The notes under the pieces: model-generated
Told to the model about the DNA's origin: nothing
The model's database searches: none
The model's input: only the letters and a program-made list of their open reading frames with translations
Shown: piece after piece, positions 61,417 to 64,000 of the stretch
How positions within the stretch are numbered: the stretch's first letter is position 1
Layout of the letters: every line of letters begins with the position of its first letter
DNA from: Ruminococcus sp.
Lineage (GTDB): Bacteria > Bacillota > Clostridia > Oscillospirales > Ruminococcaceae
Length of the DNA stretch: 64,000 nucleotides
NCBI GenBank assembly: GCA_017626015.1
Contig: JAGAJO010000006.1
Coordinates: forward strand, 85,111-149,110
Reading direction: 5' to 3'
Program-made: the position numbers and the translations under genes

Positions 61417-61710
61417 TTACCCGTTAAATCTAATAAACAGATCAGACGGAAATACATGAAGACCGTCAATCATATCTCTTGTTGATTTAATCTCGTGAAA
61501 GAAGAATACCAGTGATAGATATGCACTCCACGACATAGTTCTTTTTCCTACTTCAATCGCACTATAGGTTTGGCGGGATACACCAATAATGTTTGAAAGC
61601 TCCTCTTGGGATATATCTGCCTTTGCTCGCAAAGCAGACAGATTCTCCTGTAAAACAGCAATGCTTGTTGCCTTATAATTTTCTGAAATTGTCCACTTTT
61701 CTCTTATCAC
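61417..61710 (-). CDS. XRE-family regulator, first gene of the toxin operon
   Basis: About 97 residues with a Cro/CI HTH: NLSALRAKADISQEELSNIIGVSRQTYSAIEVGKRTMS. The start is taken as GTG 61710 (weak GGGTG upstream), because the frame further upstream runs into the inverted repeat. Between the start and the repeat there are only 19 bases and no promoter. The Hsp70 gene follows 29 bases later. It may tune the operon once the invertible promoter is switched on. Confidence 0.8.
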   Translation of the reverse strand: MIREKWTISENYKATSIAVLQENLSALRAKADISQEELSNIIGVSRQTYSAIEVGKRTMSWSAYLSLVFFFHEIKSTRDMIDGLHVFPSDLFIRFNG

Positions 61711-61729
61711 ATTTTCACCCACTTGTAAT

Positions 61730-61754
61730 TTTCGTAAAGTATGCCACTTGACGA
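61730..61754 (-). repeat. 25-bp inverted repeat, left copy
   Basis: TTTCGTAAAGTATGCCACTT plus GACGA. It is the exact complement of 63146-63170, and the match stops sharply at both ends. It lies between the XRE start and a terminator hairpin. Confidence 0.93.
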
Positions 61755-61756
61755 TA

Positions 61757-61799
61757 AAGCAGCCCAAAGTCCTTGAAAAGCAAGGACTTTGGGCTGCTT
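61757..61799 (-). terminator. 19-bp-stem terminator inside the invertible segment
   Basis: AAGCAGCCCAAAGTCCTTG / CAAGGACTTTGGGCTGCTT, perfect, loop AAAAG. It stops recombinase transcripts before they reach the left repeat and so insulates the toxin operon in this orientation. The T run is short. Confidence 0.8.
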
Positions 61800-61823
61800 G
61801 CAGACGGAAATTTTGACGGCTTA

Positions 61824-62951
61824 TTATATAAATGACAGCTTATTCATGTTGGCACATTTCAGCTCAAACGATGAGTGAACATATCGATTGAGAGTAATAT
61901 TTACATTGGAGTGGCCAAGAACTTCGCTGAGACTTTTGATTTCAAAACCGACCTCAACGCACCTTGTCGCAAAGGTGTGACGAAGAGCATGATAATTTGC
62001 GTCGTTTATTCCGCTTTCTTTTACATAGGTTTTGAACCGGTTTTGCATTGTACGGGGCTCGACAGACTTGTTGCGATCACCGGTGAGAACAAATGCTTTT
62101 GGCGCTTCTACAAATTGCCGAGCCATTTCTGTCATAAAGGACGGCAACGGAATGTCCCGTATGGAGCAATCGCTTTTCGGCTCTGTGATAACGATTTTGG
62201 TCTTCGATGCTGCTCCAATATTAGTTTCCTTTATTCGCTGCATTGTTTTCCGAACCTTCAGGGTTGAATTGGTTAGGTTCACATCTTCCCATTGCAACGC
62301 ACAAAGCTCACCGATCCGTATTCCTGTATAGAGGGAAAGCAGAACGCCAAATTTATATAGATCCATGTCATGGATCAGAACCTGAATTAATGCCTCTTGC
62401 TCGGTTTGGCAGAGAACACGCATCTCCTTGTCTTTCTTCTTGACGGTTAGCTTGCTGAGATTACAAGATACCTTATAGTTGTTGTACCTCGCATACTCCA
62501 TAGTGCTTTTGACTACTGTCAAAATATCCGTGACAGTCTTGTTAGCCAGTCCACCGCTTTTGTCAACTCGTCCGCAGGCCAGCTTGCGTTCAATGAACCC
62601 CTCTATGAGTTGCGTGCTGATTTTGGAGAGCTGGTACTTTCCCAGTTGCGGACGGATGTGTGTATCTATCAAATGAGAATACCGAGCATATGTGGACTCC
62701 TTGGTGTTGATCCTTGAAGATTGAAGCCAGGCATTTAAAATGTCGTTGTACAATGCACCGCACTTGGCAAGAGACACTGTTTGTTTCGCTGAAAGAGCTT
62801 TTTTCTCCAAAAGCCGTTGTTTCACATCGTTGTAGGTTTTCCCGTAGATATACCCATATTTTGCCTTACCATTTTCATCATAGAAGCGAACATATCGCCC
62901 CTCCCATCTTCCGTCTTTCCGCTTGTAAATGTTTTCACCTTTCTTTGACAT
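61824..62951 (-). CDS. tyrosine recombinase, probable invertase of the switch
   Basis: 375 residues: arm-binding domain with KRKDGRWEGRYVRFYDENGKAKYGYIYGKTYNDVKQRL, core-binding domain (about 70-165), and catalytic domain with Arg in LYTGIRIGELCALQWEDV, HALRHTFATR, the His in LGHSNVNITLNRY, and that Tyr. All catalytic residues are present. GGAGGAATG lies before the ATG. It is the only gene between the inverted repeats. Its arm-binding domain is integrase-like, so it could be the integrase of a nested element; the inverted orientation of the sites argues for a DNA inversion role. Confidence 0.92.
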   Translation of the reverse strand: MSKKGENIYKRKDGRWEGRYVRFYDENGKAKYGYIYGKTYNDVKQRLLEKKALSAKQTVSLAKCGALYNDILNAWLQSSRINTKESTYARYSHLIDTHIRPQLGKYQLSKISTQLIEGFIERKLACGRVDKSGGLANKTVTDILTVVKSTMEYARYNNYKVSCNLSKLTVKKKDKEMRVLCQTEQEALIQVLIHDMDLYKFGVLLSLYTGIRIGELCALQWEDVNLTNSTLKVRKTMQRIKETNIGAASKTKIVITEPKSDCSIRDIPLPSFMTEMARQFVEAPKAFVLTGDRNKSVEPRTMQNRFKTYVKESGINDANYHALRHTFATRCVEVGFEIKSLSEVLGHSNVNITLNRYVHSSFELKCANMNKLSFI

Positions 62952-63086
62952 AGGTCATTCCTCCATACTTTTCTGTGCTGACGAAAAAATGACGGCTCAT
63001 ATCCTCAAAATCATTGAAAACATGGAGTAAAACCGATGTTTCAGCCCACGCAATCAGATTTTTTTCGACTTTTTTCAGCCGACATA

Positions 63087-63115
63087 TTGACAAATCCGGC
63101 AACACTATGTATACT
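63087..63115 (+). promoter_or_regulatory. invertible sigma-A promoter
   Basis: TTGACA (63087-63092), 17 bases, TATACT (63110-63115). Transcription would start near 63122 and cross the right repeat. A ribosome site GAGGTC with ATG 63139 follows, so a short leader is translated through the repeat. At present it reads antisense to the 3' end of the SLOG gene. Confidence 0.82.
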
Positions 63116-63145
63116 ATATATAAGTGATGAGGTCGAAATATGGCT

Positions 63146-63170
63146 TCGTCAAGTGGCATACTTTACGAAA
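63146..63170 (+). repeat. 25-bp inverted repeat, right copy
   Basis: TCGTCAAGTGGCATACTTTA plus CGAAA, the exact complement of 61730-61754. Confidence 0.93.
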
Positions 63171-63208
63171 CAAGAACTTGCTATCAGGTGCGTTTGGCAT
63201 CTGATTTT

Positions 63209-63688
63209 TTATTTTTCTGCCACATTTTCAATACTGAGTCCCTTGGAAATTGCATATCTGACAGTATATGCCGAGCCTCCTGTGTCTTGTGTTAAGTAAC
63301 AAACGCAAACGCTACTGTAATCTACCAAATGTCTGTTCCGCTTTTGCATACACCCTCTGAAATACTCTTGGGATGTGTAAACAACCTTATCTGCTTTACG
63401 AATAATTTCCATATAAACTTCCTTGTCCTCGGTGCTCCAAGCGTTTGCTTGCGACTTGCATGGAAGGACAAGGATGAGCTTTATCTGAGGATATTCTTCT
63501 TTCAATGACAGCACAGCTTGCTCTGCCATCGTATCAAAGCCGAGTGCGCCGCCCGCTCCAAAATACAGATAGCCCCTGTTAATTAACTGAATAAGCGTTT
63601 CCTTTAACTGCCGAGTGATCTCATCTTTCTTCTCCAGTGGTATTTTCCTATGTCCGGTAAAGCAAATCGTCTTTTCTCTCAAATTCAT
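63209..63688 (-). CDS. SLOG-superfamily protein (DUF1273/YpsA-like)
   Basis: 159 residues. REKTICFTGHRKIP at the start and YLYFGAGGALGFDTMAEQAVL (glycine-rich nucleotide-binding loop) are typical of the SLOG/YpsA group; LILVLPCKSQANAW and TGGSAYTVRYA follow the Rossmann-like pattern. SLOG proteins bind nucleotides or nucleotide-derived signals and are frequent in conflict loci. The plus-strand promoter of the invertible segment points at its 3' end, so it could be subject to antisense transcription in the present orientation. AAGAGGG precedes the ATG. Confidence 0.85.
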   Translation of the reverse strand: MNLREKTICFTGHRKIPLEKKDEITRQLKETLIQLINRGYLYFGAGGALGFDTMAEQAVLSLKEEYPQIKLILVLPCKSQANAWSTEDKEVYMEIIRKADKVVYTSQEYFRGCMQKRNRHLVDYSSVCVCYLTQDTGGSAYTVRYAISKGLSIENVAEK

Positions 63689-63828
63689 ATCCCTCTTCTT
63701 TGTGCAGACGCTAAAAGCACAAAATATTTAATTATAATACTTATAGTATACCATGCGCAAGAACAAATATCAATAGTCTGTGGAAAACAAGAAAGAATAT
63801 TTATAGACTATATTTGGAGGGCTGAGTT

Positions 63829-64000
63829 ATGAGTGAAATTGCAAAGATAATCGGGCAGCGTGTCCGGAATTATAGAACTGGAAAAGGTTTAAGTCAGGAA
63901 AAACTCGCTGAAATGTCAGGTTGCCACCCGACATACATCGGTCAGGTAGAGCGTGGTGAAAAGAATGCAACACTTGAAAGCATAGAAAAAATTACTTCTG
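63829..64000 (+). CDS. XRE-family regulator (cut by window end)
   Basis: The first 57 residues form a Cro/CI HTH (IIGQRVRNYRTGKGLSQEKLAEMSGCHPTYIGQVERGEKNATLESIEKI). GGAGGG lies nine bases before the ATG. A 7-bp inverted repeat (ATAGTCT / AGACTAT, 63772-63811) just upstream could be its operator. The rest lies outside the window. It is divergent from the SLOG gene. Confidence 0.85.
   Translation, partial: MSEIAKIIGQRVRNYRTGKGLSQEKLAEMSGCHPTYIGQVERGEKNATLESIEKITS

Larger units (their letters stand above)
61755..63145. mobile_element. putative invertible DNA segment carrying its own recombinase and an outward promoter
   Basis: 1391 bases bounded by the 25-bp perfect inverted repeats. Contents: a 19-bp-stem terminator at the left end, a tyrosine recombinase gene, and a perfect sigma-A promoter at the right end, pointing outwards (rightward). 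Direct repeats would mean excision; inverted ones mean inversion. In the other orientation the promoter would face the XRE-Hsp70-FtsK-toxin operon. Confidence 0.78.

Noticed and set aside
61711-61767. Longer N-terminus of the XRE gene reaching through the left inverted repeat
   Set aside because: The extension would cross the repeat and part of the terminator hairpin, would change on inversion, and has no ribosome site; GTG 61710 is outside the repeat.
61730-63170. attL and attR of a nested element around the second integrase
   Set aside because: The 25-bp copies are inverted. Integration leaves direct repeats, so this pair would give inversion, not excision.
1-64000. CRISPR array or cas genes
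   Set aside because: No regularly spaced direct repeats and no Cas-like protein were seen; the repeated sequences present are dispersed or inverted.

Overview
The window looks like a chromosome segment from a Ruminococcus-type member of the Clostridia (Oscillospiraceae). The basis is family-level only: LL-diaminopimelate aminotransferase, many plant- and starch-polysaccharide hydrolases, SpoIID and SleB homologues, class B sortase, and G/C-moderate coding DNA with strong Gram-positive ribosome binding sites and sigma-A promoters. No species marker such as rRNA is present.

Positions 1-43.9 kb are core chromosome. Left to right: the end of a GH2 beta-galactosidase and a GH51 arabinofuranosidase; an ECF sigma factor with a membrane partner; on the minus strand a PucR-type regulator, ftsE-ftsX and two M23 coiled-coil peptidoglycan hydrolases; an HPr-like protein; rimM-trmD; then carA, a carB-dapF gene fusion and dapL. 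These are followed by a DivIVA-like small protein, an MraY-type transferase, a UPF0104 protein, pssA-psd (phosphatidylethanolamine synthesis) and a type I pullulanase. A minus-strand polysaccharide O-acetylation cassette (SGNH, DUF4358 lipoprotein, MBOAT, DHHW) comes next, then DUF421, Maf, SpoIID, SleB, a PncC amidohydrolase with sortase B, the tRNA-thiolation pair (cysteine desulfurase and ThiI), a polytopic membrane protein, a LysR regulator and tRNA-Ser(GGA). A family of TTAA-bounded inverted-repeat elements (three copies) is scattered in this part.

At about 44.19-44.23 kb a 3' fragment of a tRNA (probably tRNA-Arg CCT) marks the left attachment site of an integrated element that continues to the window end and is visibly more A/T rich. 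Its left module holds an integrase, three related HTH excisionase-like genes, a MazF-like protein with a Cys4 tail, a sigma-region-4-like protein, and a divergent promoter region with three near-identical palindromic operators. A Cro/CI-type repressor, an ImmA/IrrE protease and a DUF1016 nuclease lie on the right of that switch. On its left are an unknown small gene and a second ImmA/IrrE-like gene broken by one in-frame stop.

The most unusual part is 52.4-63.2 kb. One minus-strand operon encodes, in order, an XRE regulator, a lid-less Hsp70, GrpE, a soluble FtsK/EssC-type ATPase, a coiled-coil protein, two small WXG-like helical hairpin proteins, an effector with the same hairpin at its N-terminus and a papain-fold (glutamine-deamidase-like) toxin domain, a probable immunity protein, a J-like TPR protein lacking HPD, and an unknown protein, ending at a terminator. 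Its upstream end has no promoter of its own. Instead it abuts a 25-bp perfect inverted repeat (61730-61754 and 63146-63170) enclosing 1.39 kb with a tyrosine recombinase, a 19-bp-stem terminator and a perfect sigma-A promoter that now points away from the operon. Inversion would aim that promoter at the operon and create a 17-codon leader whose stop overlaps the XRE start. I infer a phase-variable, chaperone-linked toxin delivery system, shown here in the OFF state. A SLOG-family protein and the start of another XRE regulator close the window.
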